From Helicovermis profundi (GTDB lineage: Bacteria > Bacillota > Clostridia > Peptostreptococcales > Acidaminobacteraceae), in assembly GCF_033097505.1 (NCBI RefSeq), contig NZ_AP028654.1, positions 1,446,001 through 1,510,000 on the forward strand: DNA of 64,000 nt, written 5' to 3'. This document shows positions 18,286-27,174 of the stretch, piece by piece. The notes under the pieces are model-generated. The model did not search any database and had not been told where the DNA came from. It was given only the letters and a program-made list of their open reading frames with translations. A program made the position numbers and the translations under genes. The first letter of the stretch is position 1. Every line of letters begins with the position of its first letter.

Positions 18286-18903
18286 GTGTTAGTTGATTTA
18301 ACAGTAAAGAATTTTTTGGATGAATTAGAATCAAATGCTCCAGTTCCTGGTGGAGGAAGTGTTGCGGCGTTATCTGCGGGCATTTCTGCATCTTTAGTTG
18401 GTATGGTTGCAAACTTAACTATAGGAAAAAAGAAATATGTTAAAGTAGAAGATGATATGAAACAAATTGCTGCTGATATTTCTGCTTTTAAAGACACTTT
18501 TGTAGATTTAGTTGATAAAGACGCTTCTTCATTTGACGATTTTATGAAAGCTATGAAATTACCAAAAGAAAGTGAAGAAGAAAAGAAAATTAGAACTGAA
18601 GAAATGCAAAGATCGATTAAATATGCTGCTTCTGTTCCACTATCATGTGCGGATGAAGCATCCAAAATGTTTGATATGATTGAAAGCGTAGTAGTAAGTG
18701 GTAATCAAAATGCAGTTACTGATGGTGCTGTTGCTGCAATGATGGCTAGAACAGCGATTTTATCTGCATTATTAAATGTTAAAATAAACATGGGATCTAT
18801 TAAAGATGAAGCTTACCTTGCTGAATTAAAAATTCAAGTTGATAGATTAGAAGAAATTGCTAATAGAAGAGAAAAAGAAATTCTTTCTAAAGTAAATTTA
18901 TAA
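18286..18903 (+). CDS. fchA: formimidoyltetrahydrofolate cyclodeaminase
   Basis: Converts 5-formimino-THF to 5,10-methenyl-THF and ammonia, finishing the histidine C1 branch. The family motif PVPGGGSVAALSAGISASLVGMVANLT is at residues 17-43; the rest is helical, as expected for this all-alpha enzyme. 205 residues. The start is GTG 18286, with GAGGAGGG nine bases upstream. It lies 115 bases after hutI on the same strand; no terminator is visible in that gap, so it probably belongs to the same operon. Confidence 0.94.
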   Translation: MLVDLTVKNFLDELESNAPVPGGGSVAALSAGISASLVGMVANLTIGKKKYVKVEDDMKQIAADISAFKDTFVDLVDKDASSFDDFMKAMKLPKESEEEKKIRTEEMQRSIKYAASVPLSCADEASKMFDMIESVVVSGNQNAVTDGAVAAMMARTAILSALLNVKINMGSIKDEAYLAELKIQVDRLEEIANRREKEILSKVNL

Positions 18904-18978
18904 TATAAGTTTTTACTATGATTTTAAAAGCTACTTTATTTATCGCTCTACTTTTAAAAATATTATGTTTTTAATTGG

Positions 18979-19007
18979 AAAGCTATAAATATGGTAGCTT
19001 TATTTTG
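18979..19007 (+). terminator. probable terminator of the hut operon
   Basis: AAAGCTA/TAGCTTT stem with a 9-base loop followed by a T-rich tail, about 75 bases after fchA. Confidence 0.65.
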
Positions 19008-19024
19008 TATTTAGTGTATGTTCC

Positions 19025-19053
19025 TTGAAATATAGTCTTCTTTAGGTTAAAAT
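19025..19053 (+). promoter_or_regulatory. promoter of the degV pair
   Basis: -35 TTGAAA (19025-19030), 17-base spacer, -10 TAAAAT (19048-19053). Confidence 0.6.
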
Positions 19054-19083
19054 ATATGTATATTGTAGCGTAAAGGAGTTAAT

Positions 19084-19914
19084 ATGAAAATAGTTGCAGA
19101 TAGTAGTTGCGATTTAAATAAAGAATTACAAGAAAAACTTGATGTTAGTATAGTGCCTTTAACTATATACCTTGATGAAGCAGAATTTAAAGATGATGCA
19201 TCATTGGATGTTTCCAGTATGTTAGATAAAATTAGTAATTCTAAATTATCTCCAAGATCCGCTTGTCCATCTCCTAAAGATTTTTTAAATACTTATATGG
19301 GTGAAGAATCTATTTTTGTAGTAACGATGACATCGGCTCTAAGTAGTACGTATAATAGTGCTCTATTAGCAAAAGAATTATATTTTGAAGAATTCAAGAA
19401 AAAATTTATTCATATTTTTGATTCAAAAGGATCATCAGTTAAAGAAACTTTAATAGCTATAAAGATTAAAGAGTTAATAGATAAAAAAATGTGTGAAAAT
19501 GATATAGTTGTGGAGATGAATAAATATATTGGAGAATTGAAATATTTTTTTCAACTCGGATCACTAGATACTCTAATAAAAAATGGAAGAATATCTAAAT
19601 TAAAAGGAACTGTAGCGAGTGCTATGAATATAAAACCTATACTTTATGCAGATGAAAATGGTGAAATCGTTCATTATGAGAACGTTAGAACTGAAAAAAA
19701 ATCTTTAAAAAAATTTATTGATATAATTAGCAAATATGGTACTAATATTAGTGATAAAATTATTGGAATTTCACATTGCAAAGCAGGTGAAAAAGCAGAA
19801 AAATTAAAAATTATGATTAAAGAAAATTATGATTTTAAAGATATTATTATAGTTGAAACCAAAGGACTTAGCAGCATGTATGTAAATAAAGGTGGAATAA
19901 CAATAAGTTTTTAA
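19084..19914 (+). CDS. DegV family protein, first of a tandem pair
   Basis: DegV/FakB-type fatty-acid-binding protein. The family N terminus IVADSSCDLNKEL, the SACPSPKDFLNTY motif, SALSSTYNSALLA, and the SLDTLIKNGRISKLKG motif are all visible. Some members (FakB) deliver exogenous fatty acids to the kinase FakA for phospholipid synthesis; no FakA is in the window. 276 residues. ATG after AAAGGAG. The next gene, nine bases downstream, is a diverged copy, so this is a local duplication. Confidence 0.9.
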   Translation: MKIVADSSCDLNKELQEKLDVSIVPLTIYLDEAEFKDDASLDVSSMLDKISNSKLSPRSACPSPKDFLNTYMGEESIFVVTMTSALSSTYNSALLAKELYFEEFKKKFIHIFDSKGSSVKETLIAIKIKELIDKKMCENDIVVEMNKYIGELKYFFQLGSLDTLIKNGRISKLKGTVASAMNIKPILYADENGEIVHYENVRTEKKSLKKFIDIISKYGTNISDKIIGISHCKAGEKAEKLKIMIKENYDFKDIIIVETKGLSSMYVNKGGITISF

Positions 19915-19923
19915 GGAGGAAAT

Positions 19924-20760
19924 ATGAGTTTTAATATAATTGCTGATAGTTCAAATGATATGAATGAATCCATAAACAAAAAATACTCAATAGATATAGT
20001 ACCCTTTAAATTATATATTGACGAAAAAGAATATATTGATGATAAGGATTTAGATATATTGAATTTTATTGAAAAAATGGTTAAATCACCAAATGTACCC
20101 AAATCTGCTTGTCCATCACCTGATGATTTTATGAAAAAGTTTGATACAGAGGATGAATCATTTGTAGTAACAATTTCTTCAAAACTTAGCGGTACATATA
20201 ATAGTGCACTTCTTGCGAAAAATATGTTTATAGAAGATATTAGAGATAAATTTATACATGTATTTGATTCAAAATCTGCATCTATTGGCGAAACTTTAGT
20301 TTCAATGAAAATTTTTGAACTTAAAAATTTAGGCTATAAAAACACTGAAATAATAGACAATATTAATAATTACATTAGCGAAATGAAAACGTTTTTTATT
20401 TCGGAGTCATTAGATAATTTAATGAAAAATGGAAGAATTTCTAAGTTTGCTGGAACAATTGCAACTGTATTAAAAATCAAACCAATTATGACAACTAATC
20501 CTGATGGAGAAATTATTTTATTTGAAAAGACAAGGGGCTCAAAAAAAGCATTTAAAAGGCTAGCTGATATTATTGAAGAAAACTCTAAGAAAGTTGAAAA
20601 CAAAGTGCTCGCCATTTCACATGTAAATAATGAAAAAAGTGCTCTTTGGTTAAAAGAAGAAGTAGAAAAAAGGTGTAATTTTAAGGATATTATTGTAGTT
20701 CAAACTAAAGGATTAAGTAGTTTGTACTGTGATAACGGTGGGGTTATAGTTGCATTTTAG
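19924..20760 (+). CDS. DegV family protein, second of a tandem pair
   Basis: Clear paralogue of the gene before it: IIADSSNDMNESI, SACPSPDDFMKKF, SKLSGTYNSALLA, SLDNLMKNGRISKFAG and TKGLSSLY occur at equivalent positions. 278 residues. The ribosome site AAGGAGG overlaps the stop region of the first copy, giving a two-gene operon. The two proteins are different enough throughout that they may bind different fatty acids; this is inference. Confidence 0.9.
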   Translation: MSFNIIADSSNDMNESINKKYSIDIVPFKLYIDEKEYIDDKDLDILNFIEKMVKSPNVPKSACPSPDDFMKKFDTEDESFVVTISSKLSGTYNSALLAKNMFIEDIRDKFIHVFDSKSASIGETLVSMKIFELKNLGYKNTEIIDNINNYISEMKTFFISESLDNLMKNGRISKFAGTIATVLKIKPIMTTNPDGEIILFEKTRGSKKAFKRLADIIEENSKKVENKVLAISHVNNEKSALWLKEEVEKRCNFKDIIVVQTKGLSSLYCDNGGVIVAF

Positions 20761-20779
20761 TAGGTAAATAAATTTTATA

Positions 20780-20827
20780 AAAAAGAAACATTAAAAATTC
20801 ATTTGTATTTTTAATGTTTCTTTTTTA
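20780..20827. terminator. bidirectional terminator
   Basis: Long stem AAAAAGAAACATTAAAAAT with its complement at 20807-20825, flanked by A and T runs, between convergent degV and glutamine synthetase genes. Confidence 0.9.
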
Positions 20828-20854
20828 TTATATTTCCTTTTGATTCAGATTTTT

Positions 20855-22765
20855 TTAGTCAACAAATTCAAGTAGATTGTGCTTGTAAATTTGATATAAA
20901 TCTTTTAGACTAATCATATCATCATTCATTTTAATTTGTAAGTCAGAAACTTTTTCAAAATCATTAGAGTCAATCGCTTTACTAATTTTAGTAAATAAGG
21001 ATTCATTATTAAGACTATCTTTCATTAGATTATGTCTAATAGAATTGATTTTTTCCCAATTTACAATGTCAAGATCAGTAACATCTTTTTCCCCGTGGAG
21101 TTTCTTGTATCTTCTAATTAGATTAATATTATGATTTAATATTCGATTCTTAAGTTGAGTTGTCCACATTGATGTTATTGATTGCTTATATGAATTTAAA
21201 ATTTCTTTTGTAAATACATTTCCTTTAGTAAGTACGTCTATTTTCTTTTTATAAATATCAAAAGAAGATATGTTTTCAAATACTGTTCTTGGTGGTTTTC
21301 CGAAAAATTTATTTCTTTCTTCTTCACTGTAAAATTCAAATACATCTTCTTCGCTTCTATATTTTCTATTTTTTTCAAGGTAATAAGAATCACTATTATT
21401 TTCTTTGTTTAATTCATTATATGCAGTTTCATAGTCCATTTTATTTTCAATAATTGATTCTATACCATCAAGCATACTTAAATATACTGAAGATAATGTT
21501 AAATAAGTGTTAGTAGATGGATTAGGAGAACGTAGTTCAAATCTTGTAGCAAGAGGTGAATTTATATCTCTGACTAACCCGATTAAGACGGTTCTATTTC
21601 TTGAAGGTGTCTCAGGTGAATGCCCTAAGGAGCAAACGGTACATATTGGTGCTTCAAATCCAACTTTTAATCTATTGAATGCGTCATTTGAAGATGTTAC
21701 AAATGGGTTTATAATTTCATAATTTTTTAATATTCCCATTAATGCACCAAGTCCGATTGGATTAAGAAATTCTTTTTCCATATTTATAGGAGAAAATAAG
21801 TTGATAGTTTTGCCATTTACCAATTTTAAAGCAACTCCAACATGGTGATGTTCACCACTTCCAGCAACTCCTTCAATAGGTTTTGCATCAAAAGTAATAT
21901 CAAGACCATGTTTTACAAAGACTTCTCTGATTATATCTTTAGACATCATCTCATTGTCAGCAGTCTGCATAACATTATCAAATTTCCAGTCTATTTCGAG
22001 CTGTTCCATTATATGTGAGTATTTATTAATACCTGCAAGTTTTGCAGGTACTCCGCCAACTTCTTTATGTCCCATTTCAGCTTCGTACCCAAACTTATTA
22101 AGTGATTCAAGAGATTGTTCAAGGGCTGTTCTAACAGGTCCGATTGTTCTTTTCCAATATTGTTCTTTTAGAGTTTGTGAAGTTGTAAGTTTTTCTATAT
22201 CACTTCTATGGTCAGGTGTTTTAACCCAAAATTCTAATTCTGTAGCAGATGTTAATTCAACAGATGAAATTTCATCTATATTTTTTAATCCTAGTAAGTT
22301 AAGATAGTAGGGATTATCTTTTAATAAACTCAAAATTGCCTTGTTAAAATACTTCTCGGCTCTTTTGAGAACAGATCTTGAATCAACATATCCAGATTCG
22401 TGTTTTAAGAATGATGGAATTTGAAGTGTACCAGTAGGAAGATTTGTACTTTCATCAATATTTGATGAATTATAATCAATAAACCATTTGCAGTTTAGGT
22501 CAGGAATTAAATCAACTTTGGCATTATTAATTTCTGCTATGCCTGGTAGATTAACTGAAGAACCATCAGTTTGTGCACCAATTGTCAAAAATGCATTAAT
22601 ATCATTTAGCATATTTTCAATTGGTATTCTTTCGTCTGTATGATTGTTACCTAAATCAACAGAAATTAAAGAAACAAATTTTATTTCCCTGTGCTTTTCT
22701 AAAATTTTTTTAATTTCCTCGGTTTTCATTTTTTTTGGATTAATATAGTAAATCAATTCTTTCAT
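20855..22765 (-). CDS. atypical long glutamine synthetase
   Basis: ATP-dependent ligation of ammonia to glutamate is predicted. Catalytic features are recognisable: ELEFWV, GHKEVGGVPAKLAGINKY, the GSGEHHHVGVAL metal loop, APICTVCSLGHSPETPSRN (nucleotide and glutamate region), and RFELRSPNPSTNTY. At 636 residues it is longer than GS-I (about 445) and shorter than GS-III (about 700); the last 190 residues are helical with no catalytic motif. It could therefore act on another amine or acid. ATG preceded by GGGGGG. The 387-base gap upstream holds the fabI promoter and an inverted repeat; I see no GlnR-type site. Confidence 0.82.
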   Translation of the reverse strand: MKELIYYINPKKMKTEEIKKILEKHREIKFVSLISVDLGNNHTDERIPIENMLNDINAFLTIGAQTDGSSVNLPGIAEINNAKVDLIPDLNCKWFIDYNSSNIDESTNLPTGTLQIPSFLKHESGYVDSRSVLKRAEKYFNKAILSLLKDNPYYLNLLGLKNIDEISSVELTSATELEFWVKTPDHRSDIEKLTTSQTLKEQYWKRTIGPVRTALEQSLESLNKFGYEAEMGHKEVGGVPAKLAGINKYSHIMEQLEIDWKFDNVMQTADNEMMSKDIIREVFVKHGLDITFDAKPIEGVAGSGEHHHVGVALKLVNGKTINLFSPINMEKEFLNPIGLGALMGILKNYEIINPFVTSSNDAFNRLKVGFEAPICTVCSLGHSPETPSRNRTVLIGLVRDINSPLATRFELRSPNPSTNTYLTLSSVYLSMLDGIESIIENKMDYETAYNELNKENNSDSYYLEKNRKYRSEEDVFEFYSEEERNKFFGKPPRTVFENISSFDIYKKKIDVLTKGNVFTKEILNSYKQSITSMWTTQLKNRILNHNINLIRRYKKLHGEKDVTDLDIVNWEKINSIRHNLMKDSLNNESLFTKISKAIDSNDFEKVSDLQIKMNDDMISLKDLYQIYKHNLLEFVD

Positions 22766-23060
22766 GTTACCCCCCTATAATTTTTAATAAATATAATGCG
22801 TATAATCTTAAAAAGCTAATATAACTATAAAACCTTGCTAATAAAGTTAGAAAAGTTAATAATGATGAAGTATTTAGTTACATATGTAGTGGAAAAATAT
22901 ATGAAACTAAATTTTGTATAAGCGTTGAAAAAACTAATGTGTATCTGATATATTGAATAATTATAACATAGATTTTTTATATGTAAAGTAAATAATTTAT
23001 AAATTTTTAAAAATCAATATTGAACTTTGGATTGGCGAATGATTAATTTGTAATATGCAC

Positions 23061-23096
23061 TAATAGTTCGTACTTTAAACTTTTGATGAACTATTA
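23061..23096. promoter_or_regulatory. inverted repeat upstream of fabI, candidate operator
   Basis: TAATAGTTC (23061-23069) and GAACTATTA (23088-23096) are exact complements separated by 18 bases, directly before the fabI -35 box. Spacing of about two helix turns fits a dimeric regulator or two sites. No regulator is identified. Confidence 0.4.
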
Positions 23097-23115
23097 AATT
23101 CATTTGTATCAACTA

Positions 23116-23144
23116 TTGATTATTACATATAAATCAGTTATAAT
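23116..23144 (+). promoter_or_regulatory. promoter of fabI
   Basis: -35 TTGATT (23116-23121), 17-base spacer, -10 TATAAT (23139-23144). Confidence 0.78.
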
Positions 23145-23188
23145 ATAACTAAGTGTTAGTATCAGATGCTAAAATTAGGAGGAAGTTA

Positions 23189-23965
23189 ATGTCAGGTTTA
23201 CTTAAAAATAAAAATTTAGTTGTTATGGGTGTTGCTAATAAATGGAGTATCGCATGGGGAATTGCAAAAAAATTTATCGAACATGATGGAAATGTTATTT
23301 TCACATATCTAGGTGAAAAAACCAAGAATTCTATTGAAAAACTTTTAGCAGCTGAGAATTACAGTAATGCTCTATTAGTTGAATGTGATGTAACAAATGA
23401 TGAAGAAATCAAAAAAACTTTTGATTTGATTGCTAAGAGCTATCCTGTAATTCATTCGGTAGTACATAGTATTGCTCATGCAAAAAAAGAAGAACTAAGA
23501 GGTAACTATTATGATACATCTAGAGATGGTTTTCTTATGGCTCAAAATATTAGTGCTTTTTCACTTGTAAAAGTCACAAAGTACGCAAAAGATATTATGA
23601 GTGAGGGTGGAGCTATTGTGACAATGACTTACTTAGGTGGAGAAAGAGTTGTTAAAAATTATAATGTTATGGGAGTTGCGAAAGCTTCACTGGAATCTAG
23701 CGTTAAATATCTTGCTCACGATTTAGGTCAGGCAGGAATTAGAGTAAATGCTATTTCGGCGGGTCCAATTAAAACTTTGGCTGCAAAAGGAGTTGGCGAT
23801 TTTAATGATATTGCGAGTGTATTTTTATCAAAAGCCCCAATAAGAAAACTTGTAACACATGAACAACTTGGAAATGCAGCATTATTTTTATGTAGTGATA
23901 TGGGGACAGGTGTAACTGGCGAAGTGCTCCACGTAGATAATGGTTTTAATATTCTCGGATATTAA
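23189..23965 (+). CDS. fabI: enoyl-ACP reductase FabI
   Basis: NAD(P)H-dependent reductase of the last step of fatty-acid elongation. The Rossmann motif VMGVANKWSIAWGIAKKF and the FabI signature Tyr-x6-Lys (YNVMGVAKASLES) are present, with SVVHSIAHAKKEEL and the AISAGPIKTLAAKGV loop. 258 residues, typical. ATG 23189 is chosen because TTAGGAGG lies upstream; the open frame extends left to 23153 without a ribosome site. No other fab gene is adjacent. A repeat copy lies between its stop codon and its likely terminator. Confidence 0.95.
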   Translation: MSGLLKNKNLVVMGVANKWSIAWGIAKKFIEHDGNVIFTYLGEKTKNSIEKLLAAENYSNALLVECDVTNDEEIKKTFDLIAKSYPVIHSVVHSIAHAKKEELRGNYYDTSRDGFLMAQNISAFSLVKVTKYAKDIMSEGGAIVTMTYLGGERVVKNYNVMGVAKASLESSVKYLAHDLGQAGIRVNAISAGPIKTLAAKGVGDFNDIASVFLSKAPIRKLVTHEQLGNAALFLCSDMGTGVTGEVLHVDNGFNILGY

Positions 23966-24020
23966 TATGTTTTTAAGTAAAATTCGATTTTTTCATTAGG
24001 TTTTTTACACTTTAGAGTTT

Positions 24021-24160
24021 ATAAATGAATTTCTTGGATTCAGAGGGAGTTTTTACTCCCACTGAATCTTAGAAAACATAATCCAGAGCCTTTTTAGAGT
24101 TCTTTATACCCACACTTTTTTAAGAAGTGGGGGTATTAGAACTCTAAGGCATCGGATAAA
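24021..24160 (-). repeat. two-hairpin TTTAT-bounded repeat, copy 2
   Basis: Same element as copy 1 but on the minus strand: it begins at 24160 (TTTATCCGATGCC) and ends at 24021 (ATTCATTTAT). It lies 55 bases behind fabI, ahead of the stem at 24176-24219. The left-hairpin outer stem TTAGAGTTCT/AGAACTCTAA is intact. Confidence 0.93.
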
Positions 24161-24175
24161 TTAAAAATATCAGAT

Positions 24176-24219
24176 AAAACATTTTAAAAATAAGAATTTT
24201 TATTTTTAAAATGTTTTTC
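24176..24219 (+). terminator. probable terminator of fabI
   Basis: ACATTTTAAAAATAA pairs with TTATTTTTAAAATGT, followed by TTTTC. Located just after repeat copy 2, as if the repeat had entered between gene and terminator. Confidence 0.75.
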
Positions 24220-24287
24220 TTTTATGCAAATTAATAAAAATCTGTTATAATATTCTTAGTGATCTTATTTACTATTAGGAGATAATT

Positions 24288-24869
24288 ATGCAAAATAAAA
24301 TATATGAAATGAGAAAAATTTTGTTTTTACTTGAACAATCAATTTTATATTGTGAAACTGATAAATTTTATAAAGAAATAGGTAAAATGGAAACAGTGAT
24401 AGACGATTTAAAAGAATCTTTTGCTAAAGAAACAAATTGTAGTGTAGAATTTAAAGAAGTTAAAAATATTAATAAAAAAATTCTAAACACAATTGAATTC
24501 GTTTATAAGCCTATTACTGTATTAAATGTTTTTGAAGGTAATTACTTAGAAAATTTTTCTAATGAAAGAACCGAACAACTCTCAATAGCAAGAGCGATTA
24601 ATAATCATAATGAGTTTTGGAAGCAACATACAACAATTCACGGCAATATTTATGGATCGGTTCCAATAGAATTAATTAGCTCTGAAAGTTTAGAAATTTT
24701 ATACAAACTAGGATGGAAAAAAATTAAAACTAATATAATTGAGATTAGAGGAAGTAAAGATTCCTCTCAAGATATAGTTGACTATTGTGATAAATATCTT
24801 GATTATTATATAATTGTATTAGAGGAATCGACAAAAACAAGGTTAATTTTAGAATATTTAATAAAATAA
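24288..24869 (+). CDS. hypothetical protein, 193 aa
   Basis: I do not recognise the family. The N-terminal 75 residues are helical and charged (MQNKIYEMRKILFLLEQSILYCETDKFYKEIGKMET). The C-terminal half is mixed alpha/beta (GSVPIELISSESLEILYKLGWKKIKTNIIEIRG). No signal peptide, membrane helix or metal motif. ATG with AGGAGAT upstream. It is followed by its own terminator and then a pseudouridine synthase gene on the same strand. Codon use and base composition match the neighbours. Confidence 0.75.
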   Translation: MQNKIYEMRKILFLLEQSILYCETDKFYKEIGKMETVIDDLKESFAKETNCSVEFKEVKNINKKILNTIEFVYKPITVLNVFEGNYLENFSNERTEQLSIARAINNHNEFWKQHTTIHGNIYGSVPIELISSESLEILYKLGWKKIKTNIIEIRGSKDSSQDIVDYCDKYLDYYIIVLEESTKTRLILEYLIK

Positions 24870-24870
24870 G

Positions 24871-24906
24871 AGCCTATTTCATTATTATGAGATAGGTTTT
24901 GTTTTT
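24871..24906 (+). terminator. terminator
   Basis: GCCTATTTC pairs with GAGATAGGT (one G-U), followed by TTTGTTTTTT; lies between the 193-aa gene and the pseudouridine synthase. Confidence 0.75.
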
Positions 24907-24921
24907 TGGGAGGACTATAGA

Positions 24922-25830
24922 ATGATTGAGGGAAATAAAACGGATGAGCTTATATATCGTTGTATTGATGAAGATTTAGGTAAACCTCTACTAGAAATAT
25001 TAGTAAATAAAATGAAACTTTCTTCTCGCCTCATTAGAAAGTCGAAAAGAACTAAGAATATTTTTGTCAATGATAGAGGCGGTGCTTCTGTAAATATGAA
25101 TATGAGAAACAATGATACTATTAAAGTCATTTTAGACCTTGAAGAAAATCAGTTTGAAGCTGAACAAATGAATATACCAATTCTATATGAAGATTTAGAT
25201 ATGCTTGTTATTGATAAAGAACCATATAGGGTTGTGCACCCTACAAAACGATATCAAAGCTCAACAATTGCAAATGGGCTTGCCTATATTTTTAATCAAA
25301 GAGGGATTAATACTAAAATAAGGTTTATAAACAGATTAGATAGAGATACTTCTGGCATATTATTAATTGCAAAAAATTCATATGCACAACAAATTATTTC
25401 TAATCAAATGAGAGATAATACTATAAAGAAGAAATATATTGCACTTCTACATGGAAAGCTTGAGAAAAAAGAAGGAACAATTAATTTACCAATTGGTAGA
25501 TTAAATGAAACAGATATAAAAAGAAGTGTAATAGTAGATGGACAAAAATCAATAACTCATTATAAAACTTTAGAAACATTTGAGAAATATACTTTGGTAG
25601 AAATTATATTAGAAACGGGAAGAACTCATCAAATCAGAGTTCACTTTTCTCATCTTGGAAACCCTTTAGTCGGAGATGAACTTTATGGTGGAGATGCTGT
25701 GATTTTCCCAAGACAGGCCTTGCATGGAATTGAAATTACTTTTAAAAATGTAAGAACAAATGAAATAATTAATGTTATTTCAAATATACCACGTGATATT
25801 TCTGAATTATTAATGAGTCTTAGAAAATAA
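24922..25830 (+). CDS. RluA-family pseudouridine synthase
   Basis: Isomerises uridine to pseudouridine in rRNA or tRNA. An S4-like N-terminal region (residues 15-80, GKPLLEILVNKMKLSSRLIRKSKRTKNIFVN) precedes the catalytic domain. The active-site aspartate is in NRLDRDTSGILLIAKN, and the conserved C-terminal motif is GRTHQIRVHFSHLGNPLVGDELYGG. 302 residues, normal. ATG follows a GGGAGGAC ribosome site. The exact target base cannot be told from sequence. Confidence 0.93.
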   Translation: MIEGNKTDELIYRCIDEDLGKPLLEILVNKMKLSSRLIRKSKRTKNIFVNDRGGASVNMNMRNNDTIKVILDLEENQFEAEQMNIPILYEDLDMLVIDKEPYRVVHPTKRYQSSTIANGLAYIFNQRGINTKIRFINRLDRDTSGILLIAKNSYAQQIISNQMRDNTIKKKYIALLHGKLEKKEGTINLPIGRLNETDIKRSVIVDGQKSITHYKTLETFEKYTLVEIILETGRTHQIRVHFSHLGNPLVGDELYGGDAVIFPRQALHGIEITFKNVRTNEIINVISNIPRDISELLMSLRK

Positions 25831-25860
25831 TTTAGTATATATTATTTAGGAGGAAACGAA

Positions 25861-26892
25861 ATGAGATATATTCAGGATATTACTATTGAAAAAGCAATAC
25901 TACATATAGTTGATGTGGGTGCAGATGAACCACTTCTTGCAAATAAAGAATTAGAATTAAATGATAGTATATACGAATTTTTATATAAGCAAATAATAAA
26001 AGGACTTAACGATTTTACAAATGATACAGCAAAATTTTATGATAAAAACTGTTCTATAAAATTAGCTGTTAATAATATGATTGAAGATGATAATAGTTTT
26101 GTAGAAGAATCTAAAAAAATTGCTATAAAGTTATACAAAACTTTAAAAAAATATAATGATATTCCGTCTTGTGATTTGCTTGTATGTAAATTCGCAAGCG
26201 ATAATGAAAATTATATTGCAATACTAAAACTAGATTATCAAGTAGCTTATGTTCATGAAATTGAATATTTAGATGATGATTTTTTTGTTAATATGACAAC
26301 ACAAGAAACTTCGCTTCCTGGAGTTAATCAAAAAATAGGGAATAGTGTATTTATAAAAAGCGAAACTTCGAATGATTACGATATGATTGCTGTTAATAAG
26401 CCCTATAAAAATAGTGAGAATGAAATTATTGATTTCTTTTTAAGTGATTTTATTGAAGCCGGTGAAGTTGTTGATAATACAGGTGCAACTTTACTCGTTA
26501 AAGATTCTGTTGAAAAATGGATAAGAAAAAATTTAAAAGAGGATATTGATAAAGCGTTAGATATAAGGGAAGATGTCAATGATGTTTTTTTAGAAAGAGG
26601 TGTGCTAGATGTAGTCGAACTAACTAATAATATTATTGATGAAAGTGATAAGAGAGAGATGTTTATTGAAGAACTTGAAAAAAAAGGAATAGATATAAGT
26701 GAAACAATTGATATTGATAAAAAATGGGTAGAAAAAAAAATGAAAAATAAATCAATTAAAACAGATACAGGTTTCGTTTTACGTGCTGAGCAAGAATTTT
26801 TTAAAGATAAAATGAGATTTGAAATAAAATATAATGGTGATGGATCAGTTAATTATATTATAAAGAATGTCAGAAATATTCAAGAAAGGTAG
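25861..26892 (+). CDS. nucleoid-associated protein, NdpA family
   Basis: Matches the family of 37-kDa nucleoid-associated proteins (E. coli YejK): N-terminal ITIEKAILHIVDVG, central SCDLLVCKFASDNENYIAILKLDYQ, and C-terminal GFVLRAEQEFFKDKMRFEIKY. 343 residues, typical length. The C-terminal third is lysine-rich. In other bacteria the role is poorly defined. ATG after TTAGGAGG, 30 bases behind the pseudouridine synthase, so likely in the same operon. 6S RNA follows immediately. Confidence 0.82.
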   Translation: MRYIQDITIEKAILHIVDVGADEPLLANKELELNDSIYEFLYKQIIKGLNDFTNDTAKFYDKNCSIKLAVNNMIEDDNSFVEESKKIAIKLYKTLKKYNDIPSCDLLVCKFASDNENYIAILKLDYQVAYVHEIEYLDDDFFVNMTTQETSLPGVNQKIGNSVFIKSETSNDYDMIAVNKPYKNSENEIIDFFLSDFIEAGEVVDNTGATLLVKDSVEKWIRKNLKEDIDKALDIREDVNDVFLERGVLDVVELTNNIIDESDKREMFIEELEKKGIDISETIDIDKKWVEKKMKNKSIKTDTGFVLRAEQEFFKDKMRFEIKYNGDGSVNYIIKNVRNIQER

Positions 26893-26912
26893 ATTTATTG
26901 GTAAAATTGGAG

Positions 26913-26918
26913 TATAAT
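26913..26918 (+). promoter_or_regulatory. -10 box for 6S RNA
   Basis: TATAAT ten bases before the start of the folded RNA; no good -35 match is visible upstream. Confidence 0.5.
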
Positions 26919-26924
26919 TAAGTT

Positions 26925-27122
26925 ATAGTTTCCTGGGGTGTTTGTTGCCTAATAAAATTCAACCACTGACAAGACGTAGGGAGTACGCGTTCTAATACCT
27001 ATGACATGCCTTAATTAAAGGACTTCAGAAGCATTGGATAGTCCACCCACCTAACAAAGGTGTGGTGCTGAATTTTCAGGGTGACGGCATTCTGGGAAAG
27101 TCTTCTTATTGAAGGCTTTTTT
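26925..27122 (+). ncRNA. ssrS: 6S RNA
   Basis: About 185-200 nt RNA that mimics an open promoter and binds RNA polymerase holoenzyme. The ends TTTCCTGGGGTG (26929-26940) and CATTCTGGGAAA (27088-27099) pair over 12 positions with G-U wobbles, giving the closing stem. The interior has the long rod-like, bulged complementarity and single-stranded middle expected. It ends in AAGTCTTC/GAAGGCTT plus a T run. No ORF fits the stretch, and it stands alone between genes, as in other Firmicutes. Identified by pattern memory, not by a covariance model. Confidence 0.75.
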
Positions 27123-27174
27123 ATTATGTATACTTATTTATAAAGAGAGATTTTGTTAGGACTGCGAGGTATTT

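Noticed and set aside
21954-22307. Open frame of 117 codons on the plus strand
   Set aside because: It lies wholly antisense within the glutamine synthetase gene, has no ribosome site and reads as low-quality hydrophobic sequence.
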